From positions 1 through 64,000 of the forward strand of contig JAGAHX010000040.1 of assembly GCA_017626845.1 (NCBI GenBank): a stretch of 64,000 nt of DNA, given 5' to 3'. The notes under the pieces are model-generated. The model saw nothing but the letters and a program-made list of their open reading frames with translations, ran no database searches and was not told where the DNA came from. A program made the position numbers and the translations under genes. This document shows positions 49,216 through 58,431 of the stretch, one piece after another. Every line of letters starts with the position of its first letter. Positions within the stretch are counted from its first letter, which is position 1. This DNA is from Bacillota bacterium. Lineage in GTDB: Bacteria > Bacillota > Clostridia > Peptostreptococcales > Anaerovoracaceae.

Positions 49216-50007
49216 ATGGCTACACGCAACATCTTCCTGAAAATCGCATACGACGGCACCGGATTTCACGGCTGGCAGAGGCTGCCAGGCAAAAAAACGG
49301 TGTGCGGCACAGTGGAGGAGGCTCTGGCCCGGGTGCTGGGCCAAGACGTGAAGATCGACGGCTGCAGCAGGACCGACGCCGGGGTGCATGCTCTGGGTCA
49401 GACGGCGACGCTGCTGCTCGAGGATCACGGCATTCCCACGGAACGCATCCGGAAGGCCCTGAACGACTGCCTCATCACCCAGAAGCGGGAGGGCGTCGGC
49501 GAGATCGAGATCCTGGAAGCGAAGGAGATGCCGGAGGGGTTCCATGCCCGCTACAGCGCGAAGGGCAAGGAGTATATCTACAAGATCCGCAACGGTGAAC
49601 ATCCGGATCTCTTTAAGCGGACCCGCTATTACCAGGTCCGCCAGCCCCTGGACGTGGACGCCATGCGCAGAGCCGCAGCGCAGATCGTCGGCACCCACGA
49701 TTTTGCCTGTTTTCAGACGGCGGGCGGCACGCCCCGGGAGACCACGGTCCGCACGGTCTGGGCCCTGGACATCCGTCAGGACGGAGAATACCTTACGGTT
49801 TCCATCAAGGGAAACGGGTTTTTATACAACATGGTGCGCATCATCGTAGGCACGCTGGTGGAAGTGGGCCTGGGAAAGAAGGACGCATCGGAATTAAGCG
49901 ATATCCTCGCATCCAAAGACCGGGGGAGGGCCGGACACACGGCGCCGCCCCAGGGACTGTACCTGAAAGAGGTGTACTACGATGAGCAAACGACCGACTT
50001 GGGATGA
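49216..50007 (+). CDS. truA: tRNA pseudouridine(38-40) synthase
   Basis: 263 residues. [12 protein letters not shown] at the N-terminus and the catalytic aspartate in [10 protein letters not shown]-terminal [19 protein letters not shown] is diagnostic. It modifies the anticodon arm of many tRNAs. Its end overlaps the dCMP deaminase gene by 26 nt in another frame. It opens a run of four overlapping genes to mnaA. Confidence 0.96.
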   Translation: MATRNIFLKIAYDGTGFHGWQRLPGKKTVCGTVEEALARVLGQDVKIDGCSRTDAGVHALGQTATLLLEDHGIPTERIRKALNDCLITQKREGVGEIEILEAKEMPEGFHARYSAKGKEYIYKIRNGEHPDLFKRTRYYQVRQPLDVDAMRRAAAQIVGTHDFACFQTAGGTPRETTVRTVWALDIRQDGEYLTVSIKGNGFLYNMVRIIVGTLVEVGLGKKDASELSDILASKDRGRAGHTAPPQGLYLKEVYYDEQTTDLG

Positions 50008-50440
50008 GTACTTTATGGAGATGGCGGAACTCGCCCGTCAACGCAGCACCTGCCTGCGCCGGGGGGTGGGGGCGGTCATCGTAAAGGATAACCGCGTCAT
50101 CGCCACCGGCTACAACGGCGTACCCAAGGGCATCCGTCACTGCGAAGAGACCGGCTGCCTGCGCCAGCAGCTGAACGTGCCCTCCGGCAAGATGCACGAG
50201 CTCTGCCGGGGCCTGCACGCGGAGCAGAACGCCATCATCCAGGCGGCCTGCATGGGCAGCAGCATCGAGGGAGGCACGTTATACTGCACGACGCAGCCCT
50301 GCGTCATCTGCACGAAAATGATCATCAACGCCGGCATCAAGCGGGTCGTCATCAAGGAGAGCTATCCGGACGAACTGGCCCAGGAGATGGCCAAAGAGGC
50401 GGGTCTGGTGATCGACGTAATGGGAGAACTTCATGAGTAA
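49982..50440 (+). CDS. dCMP deaminase (ComEB type)
   Basis: 152 residues. Zinc and catalytic residues in LHAEQNAII and [15 protein letters not shown]; the N-terminal [18 protein letters not shown] is typical of dCMP deaminases. It makes dUMP for thymidylate synthesis. Starts within truA (26-nt overlap) and overlaps the next gene by 8 nt, so the three are translationally linked. Confidence 0.92.
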   Translation: MSKRPTWDEYFMEMAELARQRSTCLRRGVGAVIVKDNRVIATGYNGVPKGIRHCEETGCLRQQLNVPSGKMHELCRGLHAEQNAIIQAACMGSSIEGGTLYCTTQPCVICTKMIINAGIKRVVIKESYPDELAQEMAKEAGLVIDVMGELHE

Positions 50441-51500
50441 TTACCTTGCGACGTTTCTGACGGCTCTGCTGGTCACGGCCGTTTTGACCCCCGTCGCGAT
50501 CAAGATCGCGCCGAAGATCGGTGCGGTGGATGTACCCAAAGACAACCGGCGCATGCATAAGAAGCCGATCCCCCGGTTCGGCGGCATCGCCATCTACCTG
50601 GGTACGCTGGTGGGCTTTGTCCGTCTGGGCGTCTGGAACGAACAGACCATCGGTCTGCTGGTAGGATCCACCTGCATCCTTATCCTCGGCATTTACGACG
50701 ACATTAAGGGGCTGCGGCCCAAAGTAAAGCTGGCCGGGCAGATCGCCTGCGCTGCGATCCTTTACTTCAACACCATCCAGATCCGCGGCATGGCCAACGT
50801 CCTGCCCTGGGGACCCTGGTATATCGCCTTCCCTAAAGTGTTCGCCTTCCTGGTGACCGTCATCTGGATCGTGGGCATCACCAACACCATCAACCTGATC
50901 GACGGTCTGGACGGCCTGGCGGCGGGCATCACCTGCATCGCCTGCCTGTCCGTCGCATACACGGCCTACGTAACGAACCGGGTGGAGACCTGCACCCTCA
51001 TCCTGGGGCTGGCGGGGGCAACGATGGGCTTCCTCATCTGGAATTTCCACCCCGCCAAGATCTTCATGGGAGACGCGGGCAGCATGCTGCTGGGCTACTT
51101 ACTGGCGAGCGTATCGTTAATAGGCGATAAGCCGACGAAGGGCACCACGTTGTTCGCAACGATCATCCCCATCCTCATCCTGGCGCTGCCGATCTTCGAT
51201 ACCGCCTTCGCCATCGTACGGCGCATGGCGAACCACAAACCCATCATGCAGGCGGACAAGGGCCACCTGCATCACCGCATCATGGCCATGGGATTCGGAC
51301 AGCGGAGGACCGTTCTGGCCCTGTATTCCATCAGCGCCATCATGGGCGTCGCAGGCATCCTGTGGACGCTGCACGTGCGGCTGGCCTGCGCGGTGCTCAC
51401 CGCCACCGCCGGCATGCTCATCTTTATCTTCCTGGGCATCGGCATCGTACATGAGCCGGAGGAAAAGCAGGAAGATATGGTCTATCACGAGGAAGATTAA
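50433..51500 (+). CDS. Undecaprenyl-phosphate GlcNAc-1-phosphate transferase (WecA/TagO)
   Basis: 355 residues, about eleven membrane helices. Conserved loops: IYDDIKGL (Mg site), [23 protein letters not shown] and HLHHRIM. It starts teichoic acid or other wall polymer synthesis by moving GlcNAc-1-P from UDP-GlcNAc to undecaprenyl phosphate. The epimerase gene follows with a one-base overlap, so a ManNAc-containing linkage unit is probable. Confidence 0.93.
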   Translation: MSNYLATFLTALLVTAVLTPVAIKIAPKIGAVDVPKDNRRMHKKPIPRFGGIAIYLGTLVGFVRLGVWNEQTIGLLVGSTCILILGIYDDIKGLRPKVKLAGQIACAAILYFNTIQIRGMANVLPWGPWYIAFPKVFAFLVTVIWIVGITNTINLIDGLDGLAAGITCIACLSVAYTAYVTNRVETCTLILGLAGATMGFLIWNFHPAKIFMGDAGSMLLGYLLASVSLIGDKPTKGTTLFATIIPILILALPIFDTAFAIVRRMANHKPIMQADKGHLHHRIMAMGFGQRRTVLALYSISAIMGVAGILWTLHVRLACAVLTATAGMLIFIFLGIGIVHEPEEKQEDMVYHEED

Positions 51501-52609
51501 TGAAAGTAATGTCTGTATTCGGGACCCGTCCCGAAGCGATCAAAATGGCGCCGCTGGTGCGGGCCCTGCAGGATGACCCGGATGTCGACTCCGTGCTCTG
51601 TGTTACGGCGCAGCATCGCCAGATGCTGGACCAGGTGCTGGAGCTGTTCGAGCTGACGCCGGATTACGACCTGAACATCATGCAGCCCAACCAGACCATC
51701 TCCATGATCACGGCGAACGTGCTCACGGGGCTGGAGCCGGTGCTGCAGAAAGAAAAGCCCGACGTGGTCCTGGTCCACGGCGACACCAGCACCACCTTTG
51801 TCACGGCCCTGGCCTGCTTCTATCAGCAGATCCCGGTGGGCCACGTAGAGGCGGGCCTTCGCACCTACGACAAATATTCGCCGTTCCCGGAGGAGATGAA
51901 CCGGGTATTGACGGGTCACATCGCGGATGTGCACTTTGCCCCGACGGAGCGCAACCGGCAGAACCTGCTGCGCGAAGCCATCGCAGACGAAAAGATCGTC
52001 ATCACCGGCAACACCGTCATCGACGCGCTGCTGCAGGTGGCGGGCAAGCCCTACGAATTCGAGGACGAGACCCTGCGCAGCATCGATTTCGAACATAAAA
52101 AAGTGATCACCGTTACCTGCCACCGGCGGGAGAATCTGGGCGAATACATGGCTCACATCTTCTCCGCCATCGCCGATATTGCAAGGGAATTCAAGGACGA
52201 GGTCGAGGTCGTCTATCCCGTGCACCTGAATCCGAAGGTGCGCGCCGAGGCGGACGAATATCTGAAGGGCATCGACAACGTGCATCTGATCGAGCCCCAG
52301 ACCTACCAGCCCTTCGTCAATCTGATGGCCCGGTCCTACTTTATCCTCACCGACTCCGGCGGCATGCAGGAGGAGGCGCCTGCCCTGGGCAAGCCCGTGC
52401 TGGTCGTGCGCCGGGAGACCGAGCGTCCCGAAGCTGTGGAAGCCGGTACGGCCAAGCTGGCCGGCGTGGAGCGGGAGACCATCTACCGGATGGCGAAGGA
52501 ACTTTTAACGGACAAAACGGCCTACGATGCCATGGCTCACGCGGTCAACCCCTATGGGGACGGACACGCCTGCGAGCGCATCGTAAAGGCCTTAAAAGAA
52601 CGGTTTTAA
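51500..52609 (+). CDS. mnaA: UDP-N-acetylglucosamine 2-epimerase
   Basis: 369 residues, non-hydrolysing type. [15 protein letters not shown] at the start, [30 protein letters not shown] and [11 protein letters not shown]. It converts UDP-GlcNAc to UDP-ManNAc for the teichoic acid linkage unit. Its ATG shares a base with the stop of the transferase gene (TAATG). Also called wecB in Gram-negatives. Confidence 0.95.
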   Translation: MKVMSVFGTRPEAIKMAPLVRALQDDPDVDSVLCVTAQHRQMLDQVLELFELTPDYDLNIMQPNQTISMITANVLTGLEPVLQKEKPDVVLVHGDTSTTFVTALACFYQQIPVGHVEAGLRTYDKYSPFPEEMNRVLTGHIADVHFAPTERNRQNLLREAIADEKIVITGNTVIDALLQVAGKPYEFEDETLRSIDFEHKKVITVTCHRRENLGEYMAHIFSAIADIAREFKDEVEVVYPVHLNPKVRAEADEYLKGIDNVHLIEPQTYQPFVNLMARSYFILTDSGGMQEEAPALGKPVLVVRRETERPEAVEAGTAKLAGVERETIYRMAKELLTDKTAYDAMAHAVNPYGDGHACERIVKALKERF

Positions 52610-52652
52610 GCGAATGCGGGCCGGCTCCGCGATCCCGGCGAAAGGAGACACC

Positions 52653-53534
52653 ATGAAACTCTACATCGTAGATGCGTTTACCGACCAGGTCTTCGGCGGC
52701 AATCCCGCGGGCGTCGTGTACATCCCCGCCGGTGCGGACTTCCCCGACGACGAGACCATGAGAAAGACCGCGGCGGAGCTGCGCTATTCCGAGACCGCAT
52801 TCCTCAAAGAGCTGGGCGATAAGAAGTACCATGTGCGCTACTTTACCCCGGCGGCCGAGGTGGATCTGTGCGGTCACGCCACCATCGCCACGTTCTACAC
52901 CCTGCTGAAGAGCGGCAAGATCGCGGCGGGCGACACCTGCGATTTCAAGACGCTGGCGGGCGACCTGCAGGTGCTGGTCACCGAGAGCGGCGTGCTGATG
53001 GACATGGGCGAGGCCAAGACCTTCGGCCTCATCGATGACTCGGCCAAGGTCGAGGAACTCTGCAAGGTGATGGGCGCGGAGAGCTGCACCCCAGTATTTG
53101 AAGGCCAGACCCTCTATCCCGAGATGGTCTCCACCGGCCTTGTGGACATCATGATGCCGGTCAAGGACATGGCAGCGCTCAACGCGCTGGCCCCGGACAT
53201 GAAGGCCCTGTCCGACCTGTCCGCCGCCTATAACGTAACGGGCGTGCACGCCTTTACGCTGTCCGAAGCCGACGGCGTCCACTGCCGCAACTTCGCGCCG
53301 CTGTACGACATCGACGAAGAGGCTGCCACCGGCACCTCCAACGGCGCGCTCACCTATTATCTCTACAAGCGCGGCATCGTAAAGCCGGAAGCCGACAACC
53401 TGTTTATCCAGGGCGAAGCCATGGACCGTCCCTCCAAGATCTCCAGCCGTTTAAGCATCCTGGAAGACGGCTCCGTAAAGATCCGCGTGGGCGGCGTCGC
53501 AGCCATCCTGGCCGAGGGCGAGATCTATCTGTAA
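52653..53534 (+). CDS. PhzF-family isomerase/epimerase
   Basis: 293 residues from ATG 52653 (AAAGGAG at 52641-52647). Family signatures: VDAFTDQVFGGNPAGVV, RYSETAFL with the catalytic glutamate, FTPAAEVDLCGHATIA and ATGTSNGALTYYL. Members isomerise or epimerise small metabolites, often related to phenazine or amino acids; substrate unknown. The hydroxyacid dehydrogenase gene follows 22 nt downstream, so the two may act in one pathway. Confidence 0.9.
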   Translation: MKLYIVDAFTDQVFGGNPAGVVYIPAGADFPDDETMRKTAAELRYSETAFLKELGDKKYHVRYFTPAAEVDLCGHATIATFYTLLKSGKIAAGDTCDFKTLAGDLQVLVTESGVLMDMGEAKTFGLIDDSAKVEELCKVMGAESCTPVFEGQTLYPEMVSTGLVDIMMPVKDMAALNALAPDMKALSDLSAAYNVTGVHAFTLSEADGVHCRNFAPLYDIDEEAATGTSNGALTYYLYKRGIVKPEADNLFIQGEAMDRPSKISSRLSILEDGSVKIRVGGVAAILAEGEIYL

Positions 53535-53556
53535 CAAGCAAAAGAGGAGACTGATC

Positions 53557-54531
53557 ATGTACAACGTTTTATGCGTTTTGCCCGTTAACGAAGAAGAAAA
53601 GAGCATGCTGATGGAAGCCGGCGGCGGCCAGTGCGAATATTGCTGGTCCACCCAGGAGGGCGTGACCCGCGAAGAGCTGGAATGGGCCGACGTGCTGATC
53701 GGCTGCGTGGATACCGGTAAACTGGTGGATCTGCCGAAGATGAAGTTCGTGCAGCTGGATTCCGCCGGCTCCGACGGCTACGCGAAGCTGGAAATGTTCC
53801 ATGAGCCCCAGAGCTGCCTGCTGTCCAACTCTACCGGCGCTTACGGCGGCACCATCGCGGAGTACATGATCGGCTCGATCATCATGCTCATCCGGCATTT
53901 CCAGGTCTACCGCGACCACATGAAGGAACATAAATGGCAGCGGGTGGAACTGCCCACCTGCATCACCGAGCACCATGCGCTGGTCATCGGCCTCGGTGAT
54001 ATCGGGGTCAACTTCGCAGAGCGGATGAAGGCCCTGGGCTGCACCGTTTCCGCCGTCCGCCGCACAAAGGGCGAAAAGCCGGACTGCGTGGACGAAGTCG
54101 GCACGCTGGAGGACCTGCCCCGGCTGCTGCCCGAAGCGGATTTCGTGGCCCTGTGCCTGCCCAATTCTCCGGCGACCCAGAAGGTCATCAACAGGGAAAC
54201 GCTGGCCATGATGAAGCCCGGCGCCATCCTCGTAAACGTGGGCCGCGGCACCGCCGTGGATTCCGATGCCCTGGCGGAAGCGCTGAATTCTGGCCATCTG
54301 GGCGGCGCAGCGCTGGACGTTACCGATCCGGAACCGCTGCCGGCGGATCATCCCCTGTGGGATTGCCGCAACTGCCTGGTCACGCCGCACGTGGCAGGGC
54401 TGTTCCGTCAGCTGTATCCCTTCCGCCGCATCGTGGAACGGTCTGTCAACAATCTGGGCCACTTCGTAAAGGGAGAACCTCTGGAGAGCGTCGTGGATCT
54501 CGCGACAGGCTACCGGGTGAGCAGGTCATAA
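53557..54531 (+). CDS. D-2-hydroxyacid dehydrogenase family protein
   Basis: 324 residues. NAD-binding GLGDIG, and the catalytic trio R (NVGRGT), E (DPEPLP) and H (TPHVAG). Belongs to the phosphoglycerate/hydroxyisocaproate dehydrogenase superfamily. In amino-acid fermenters such enzymes reduce 2-oxo acids to 2-hydroxy acids. GAGGAG precedes the ATG. A degenerate palindromic repeat follows the stop. Confidence 0.9.
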   Translation: MYNVLCVLPVNEEEKSMLMEAGGGQCEYCWSTQEGVTREELEWADVLIGCVDTGKLVDLPKMKFVQLDSAGSDGYAKLEMFHEPQSCLLSNSTGAYGGTIAEYMIGSIIMLIRHFQVYRDHMKEHKWQRVELPTCITEHHALVIGLGDIGVNFAERMKALGCTVSAVRRTKGEKPDCVDEVGTLEDLPRLLPEADFVALCLPNSPATQKVINRETLAMMKPGAILVNVGRGTAVDSDALAEALNSGHLGGAALDVTDPEPLPADHPLWDCRNCLVTPHVAGLFRQLYPFRRIVERSVNNLGHFVKGEPLESVVDLATGYRVSRS

Positions 54532-54547
54532 TTGAAAAAAAACTTGC

Positions 54548-54577
54548 GGGGACAGGTGCTGTAAGGTGCCTGTCCCC
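54548..54577. repeat. Degenerate palindromic repeat (short form)
   Basis: GGGGACAGG (54548-54556) pairs with CCTGTCCCC (54569-54577) around TGCTGTAAGGTG. It shares the GGGACAGG/CCTGTCCC ends with the three full copies but lacks the core. It may terminate the dehydrogenase transcript. Confidence 0.65.
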
Positions 54578-54605
54578 TTGAAATTTGCGCATTCATCGGT
54601 ATCTA

Positions 54606-54614
54606 TGATATAAT
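54606..54614 (+). promoter_or_regulatory. Extended -10 promoter of the lytic transglycosylase
   Basis: TG (54606-54607), A, perfect TATAAT (54609-54614). Leader of about 30 nt to TTG 54652, with AGGAGG at 54638-54643. Confidence 0.6.
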
Positions 54615-54651
54615 AACTGTCTGTGCACACGCACACGAGGAGGAATCGCCT

Positions 54652-55971
54652 TTGCGACATCAGCATAGATATTGGTGGCAGGTCCTCATCCTCGTACTCT
54701 GGGCGGCAGTCTTTTCCATATTCGCCTATTGGATCGAAGGATTCGAATCCAATCTGGGCGCGGAGATCGAAGAGCCCCAGCCCGACGCGCTGTCCCATGA
54801 ACCGGACGACGTGGAGCTTTGGTACGTGGCGAAGGACATTTTCATAAACGGCAACCATCTGCACAACTTTGAGATCGAGCATCCCCTGTACGTGCTTGGC
54901 GGAGACAGCGGCCAGCTGTTTTTCGCGTTGGACGAGACCTGGCGCAGCGTGCTGGGTTTTGAGATCGACGTCATCCGCACGGATAAACTCATCCTGATGC
55001 ACGACGCAGACAGCACCGCGGAGGTGAGCGCGCTGGATACCGGCCGCCTTACCTGCAATCTGACGGATTCTGCGGCGGAGGTACAGCGGGAATACCGCCT
55101 GGTCCTGACGGACGATATCCCCGGCGAAGCGGGCAAATCCGAGGAGGAGCGCATCAAGGAAGAGCGCGAAGCCGAGCGCGTCGCTCTCTGGCTGGAAACC
55201 TTCCCCTGGATCGAAGATCTGCCCTGGGATCTGGGCGAAAAGCTGGGCTACTCCCGCAAGCTCGTCAACCGGCAGCAGCTGCACGGCTGCGCCTCCATCC
55301 TGCGGGAACAGCACGGGCTCTGGTATCTGCCCTTTGACTGGTTCACCGAGAACGAGGAATTCGGCTGGAGCGTCTTCGTAGACGAGATCTCCGGCGTTTA
55401 CATCAGCACCGACCCGGACATTCCGGCGGAAAGCTACTACAGCGCGGAGAATGCGGCCTTTATCGAAGCTCTGGCCAGCTACATGCGTTCCAACAACCGC
55501 CGGCTCAGCTATCCGGAATCCCTCTATTTTGCCTACCTGTTCCGCCATGAAGGCGAGGTCTCCGGCGTGGATCCGGTGTTCCTGATGGCGGTGGCGAGAG
55601 GCGAGAGCCAATACCGCAAGAGCGTCGTGGGCGGCAGCGCCATCGGCATCATGCAGATCATGCCGCGGACGGGGGCGCGTTTCGGCTACTCCGTCACCGC
55701 GCTGTATGACCCCCATATGAACATCCAGTTCGGCGCCAGCTACATCGCCCGCTTCCTGCACAGCTACGGCGACGTCATTACGGCCATGGCGGCCTACAAC
55801 GCAGGCCCCGGCAAGGTGGCCAGCGGCGATTACAGCACCGGGTATTCGGAGCGTGTTCTGGGTCACCAGCAGACGATCCTGGGCTGGCTGCGCAGCCGCG
55901 GCTGCAATACCGCATTCGATTTCGGCCCCCTGGAGCCTCATCTCGAGACGGAAGGCGAGGCCGGAGAATAG
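54652..55971 (+). CDS. Membrane-anchored lytic transglycosylase (SLT domain)
   Basis: 439 residues from a TTG start with AGGAGG 8 nt upstream. N-terminal anchor helix (about 9-25), a central region of unknown fold with WIEDLPWDLGEKLGYSRKLVNR, then an SLT domain from about 295: VFLMAVARGESQYRKSVVGGSAIGIMQIMP with the catalytic Glu, and MAAYNAGPGKV. It cleaves glycan strands with 1,6-anhydro ring formation. scpA begins 9 nt after its stop. Confidence 0.9.
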   Translation: MRHQHRYWWQVLILVLWAAVFSIFAYWIEGFESNLGAEIEEPQPDALSHEPDDVELWYVAKDIFINGNHLHNFEIEHPLYVLGGDSGQLFFALDETWRSVLGFEIDVIRTDKLILMHDADSTAEVSALDTGRLTCNLTDSAAEVQREYRLVLTDDIPGEAGKSEEERIKEEREAERVALWLETFPWIEDLPWDLGEKLGYSRKLVNRQQLHGCASILREQHGLWYLPFDWFTENEEFGWSVFVDEISGVYISTDPDIPAESYYSAENAAFIEALASYMRSNNRRLSYPESLYFAYLFRHEGEVSGVDPVFLMAVARGESQYRKSVVGGSAIGIMQIMPRTGARFGYSVTALYDPHMNIQFGASYIARFLHSYGDVITAMAAYNAGPGKVASGDYSTGYSERVLGHQQTILGWLRSRGCNTAFDFGPLEPHLETEGEAGE

Positions 55972-55980
55972 GGTGATCCT

Positions 55981-56733
55981 ATGGCATACAAAGTAAAACT
56001 GGACATCTTCGAAGGGCCCTTCGACCTGCTGGTCTACCTGATCGAGCATGCGAAGATGAGCGTCTACGACATCCGGGTGTCCGAAATTACAACCCAATAT
56101 CTGCAGTACATCGCGGAGATGAAGGCGCAAGATGTGGCTGTGGCCCAGGAATTCATGGTGCTGGCGGCAGAGCTCATCGAGCTGAAGAGCCGCATGCTGC
56201 TGCCCCGCAGCGCGGCGGATGAGCCGGGCGAGGAAGAGGAAGATCCGCGGGCGGATCTGGTGTCGCGCATCCTGGAGTACAAGCAGTACAAGGAGATGGC
56301 GGCTTTCCTGGAGGAGCAGTCCGATGCGGCGGCTCACAGCCGTACGAAGCCCCAGGAGGATCTGAGCGCCTATGCGGACGATCCGGAGGAACTGCTCAAG
56401 ACCGACATGAATGCGTTCGTCAAGGCGTTCTATGCCTTCCTGTTCCGCAAACAGCGCATCGAGGAGATGCGCCGGGTCTACGAGCGGGTGGAGCGGCAGA
56501 GAATGTCGGTGGAGAACCGCATCCTGCAGATCCGGGAACTGTTCCGGGGTAAGAAGAAACTGATGTTCTCGGAGATGATCAAGGAGGACACCAGTCCCTA
56601 TAATCAGGTGATCACCTTTATGTCGCTGCTGGAGCTCATCAAGCAGAAGTCGGTCACGGCGGAGCAGAAGAAACGCTATGGCGACATTACCGTAAAACTC
56701 ATCGAAGAAGCATCCGCGCAGCAGGAGGGATAG
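55981..56733 (+). CDS. scpA: Segregation and condensation protein A
   Basis: 250 residues. N-terminal FEGPFDLLVYLIEHAKMSVYDI is the diagnostic SMC-neck-binding helix, and the C-terminal winged helix ends near EQKKRYGDITV. ScpA is the kleisin of the SMC condensin. Followed after 3 nt by scpB. Confidence 0.96.
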   Translation: MAYKVKLDIFEGPFDLLVYLIEHAKMSVYDIRVSEITTQYLQYIAEMKAQDVAVAQEFMVLAAELIELKSRMLLPRSAADEPGEEEEDPRADLVSRILEYKQYKEMAAFLEEQSDAAAHSRTKPQEDLSAYADDPEELLKTDMNAFVKAFYAFLFRKQRIEEMRRVYERVERQRMSVENRILQIRELFRGKKKLMFSEMIKEDTSPYNQVITFMSLLELIKQKSVTAEQKKRYGDITVKLIEEASAQQEG

Positions 56734-56736
56734 GAT

Positions 56737-57339
56737 ATGACGAACGAAAGCATCAAATCGGCATTGGAATCGATCCTGTTCGTGTGGGGCGATCCCCTGG
56801 ACGTCAAGACGGCGGCGGATCTGTTCAACATGCCCGCTTCCGACATGCTGCGCATCCTGCGGGAGCTGGCGGAGGATTACGAGACCCGGCGCAGCGGCCT
56901 GCGCATCCGGGAGGCGGACAAGGCGTTCCAGCTTTGCACGAACCCGGAGAACGACGATTACATTACGAAGCTGGTGACTCCGGTCAAGGAAAAGCGGCTG
57001 TCCCAGGCGGCGCTGGAGGTGCTGGCGGTGGTCGCGTACAAGCAGCCCGTCACGAAGGCCCAGATCGACGCCGTGCGCGGCATCAAGAGCGACCGGGTGC
57101 TGGAGACTCTCATGAAGAAGGATCTCGTGGAGGAGAAAGGCCGCAGCAAGCAGATCGGCCGGCCCATCCTGTACGGCACCACCCGCAATTTCCTGTTTAC
57201 CTTCGGCTTCGAATCCCTGGATGAGCTGCCCGAGCTCGAGGATATCGGCAGCCTTACGCTGGACGACGATCCGGAAGGCCTGGAGCTTCTCCGGGAAGTG
57301 GATCCCGACCAGCTCACCATGCCTCTTTCCGAGGAATAG
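56737..57339 (+). CDS. scpB: Segregation and condensation protein B
   Basis: 200 residues, two winged helices: IKSALESILFVWGDPLDVKT at the start and AALEVLAVVAYKQPVTKAQIDAVRGIKSD in the second, with IGRPILYGTTRNFL. It dimerises and binds ScpA. Overlap-free but adjacent to scpA (3-nt gap) and 6 nt before the EamA gene. Confidence 0.96.
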   Translation: MTNESIKSALESILFVWGDPLDVKTAADLFNMPASDMLRILRELAEDYETRRSGLRIREADKAFQLCTNPENDDYITKLVTPVKEKRLSQAALEVLAVVAYKQPVTKAQIDAVRGIKSDRVLETLMKKDLVEEKGRSKQIGRPILYGTTRNFLFTFGFESLDELPELEDIGSLTLDDDPEGLELLREVDPDQLTMPLSEE

Positions 57340-57345
57340 AGATCT

Positions 57346-58233
57346 ATGAACGATAAAGACAAACACACCGGATTGCTGCTGGCCGCGCTGGCAGCGATCT
57401 TTTTCGGACTTTCTTCCATCACGGCCAAACTGGCGTCCAACGGCGCGGGCGGCAACGGCATCTCCATTGCCTTCTACCGCAACCTGTCGGTGCTGCCGGT
57501 GCTGGCCATCATCTTAAAGGTAAAGGGTTACGGTTTTAAGGTGACCCGCAAGCAGCTGCTGGCGCTGTTCTTCATCGGCATGACCTGCGGCGGCTTAACG
57601 GCCATGCTGCTGTACCTCTCCTACGACTACATCTCGGTAGGCCTTACGCTGTGCCTGCACTTTACCTATCCGGCGCTGGTGGCGCTGGTCTACGCGCTGT
57701 TCTTCAAGGAAAAGCTCACGAAGATCCAGGGCTGCTCGCTGCTTCTGGCGTGCGTCGGCATCTGGGTGATGCTGTTCGGCGGCTTGGAGGCGAACCCTGT
57801 GGGGCTCACCCTGGCGCTGCTGTCCGGCGTTGCCTACTCCACGTACCTGGTCATCGCGGATAAGAGCGGCGTGCGCGAGCTGAACGGGTTTAAGATCTCG
57901 TTCTACAACACGCTGTTCGGGTCGCTGTTCCTGTTTGTTTTCGGCAAGACGCTTGGTTTTTCCTTCGGCGAATGCCGGCCGGCGGGCTGGATCTGGCTGT
58001 TCCTGACCGGGCTGATGGTCGTGTGCATCGGCAACGTCATGACCCCGGAAGCGGTCAAGCGCATCGGGCCCACCGTTACGGGAATCCTGGGCATTCTGGA
58101 GCCTATCACCAGCCTGGTGTGCAGCATTCTGCTGCTGGGTGAGCCGCTGACCCCGAGAACCCTGCTCGGCGGCCTGCTGGTGCTGCTCTCCGCCTTCCTG
58201 ATCACGATCGGTGACTATAAGAAAGCGCAGTAA
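57346..58233 (+). CDS. EamA/DMT-family transporter
   Basis: 295 residues, ten predicted helices in two EamA repeats (about 8-140 and 150-290), GLSSITAKLASNG at the start and LLGEPLTPRTLLGG in the second repeat. Drug/metabolite exporters of this type move amino acids or metabolites; substrate unknown. Its stop lies inside the left direct repeat of the element at 58228. Continues the scpAB strand and spacing. Confidence 0.87.
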   Translation: MNDKDKHTGLLLAALAAIFFGLSSITAKLASNGAGGNGISIAFYRNLSVLPVLAIILKVKGYGFKVTRKQLLALFFIGMTCGGLTAMLLYLSYDYISVGLTLCLHFTYPALVALVYALFFKEKLTKIQGCSLLLACVGIWVMLFGGLEANPVGLTLALLSGVAYSTYLVIADKSGVRELNGFKISFYNTLFGSLFLFVFGKTLGFSFGECRPAGWIWLFLTGLMVVCIGNVMTPEAVKRIGPTVTGILGILEPITSLVCSILLLGEPLTPRTLLGGLLVLLSAFLITIGDYKKAQ

Positions 58234-58399
58234 CGGTGTCGAAGGGGCGGGTCCTGTCACCAGGGCACCTTCCATTCTTCCGGAAGGCCGGCTTTGGCCT
58301 TGGCATCAGCGTGGGATCCGGCCACTCGCCGGCATTCCGTCGAATGGCGCCTCCCTGGCGCCACCAGCCCAGTAACGGTCCCTGAGCTTGTCGAAGGGA
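58228..58399. repeat. Repeat element with direct-repeat ends
   Basis: CAGTAACGGT-GTCGAAGGG (58228-58246) recurs as CAGTAACGGT plus CCCTGAGCTT plus GTCGAAGGG (58370-58398). Between are hairpins such as ACCTTCC/GGAAGG and GGCGCC. The word CCTGAGCTTGTCGAAGGG occurs widely in bacterial intergenic DNA as I recall it. The left end supplies the stop codon of the transporter gene. No ORF inside. Confidence 0.6.
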
Positions 58400-58431
58400 C
58401 ATAGATAGTTTATTTTACCGGATGGTGCAAG

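Noticed and set aside
54735-54760. tRNA-like word GGATTCGAATCC
   Set aside because: It lies within the transglycosylase reading frame and has no surrounding cloverleaf.
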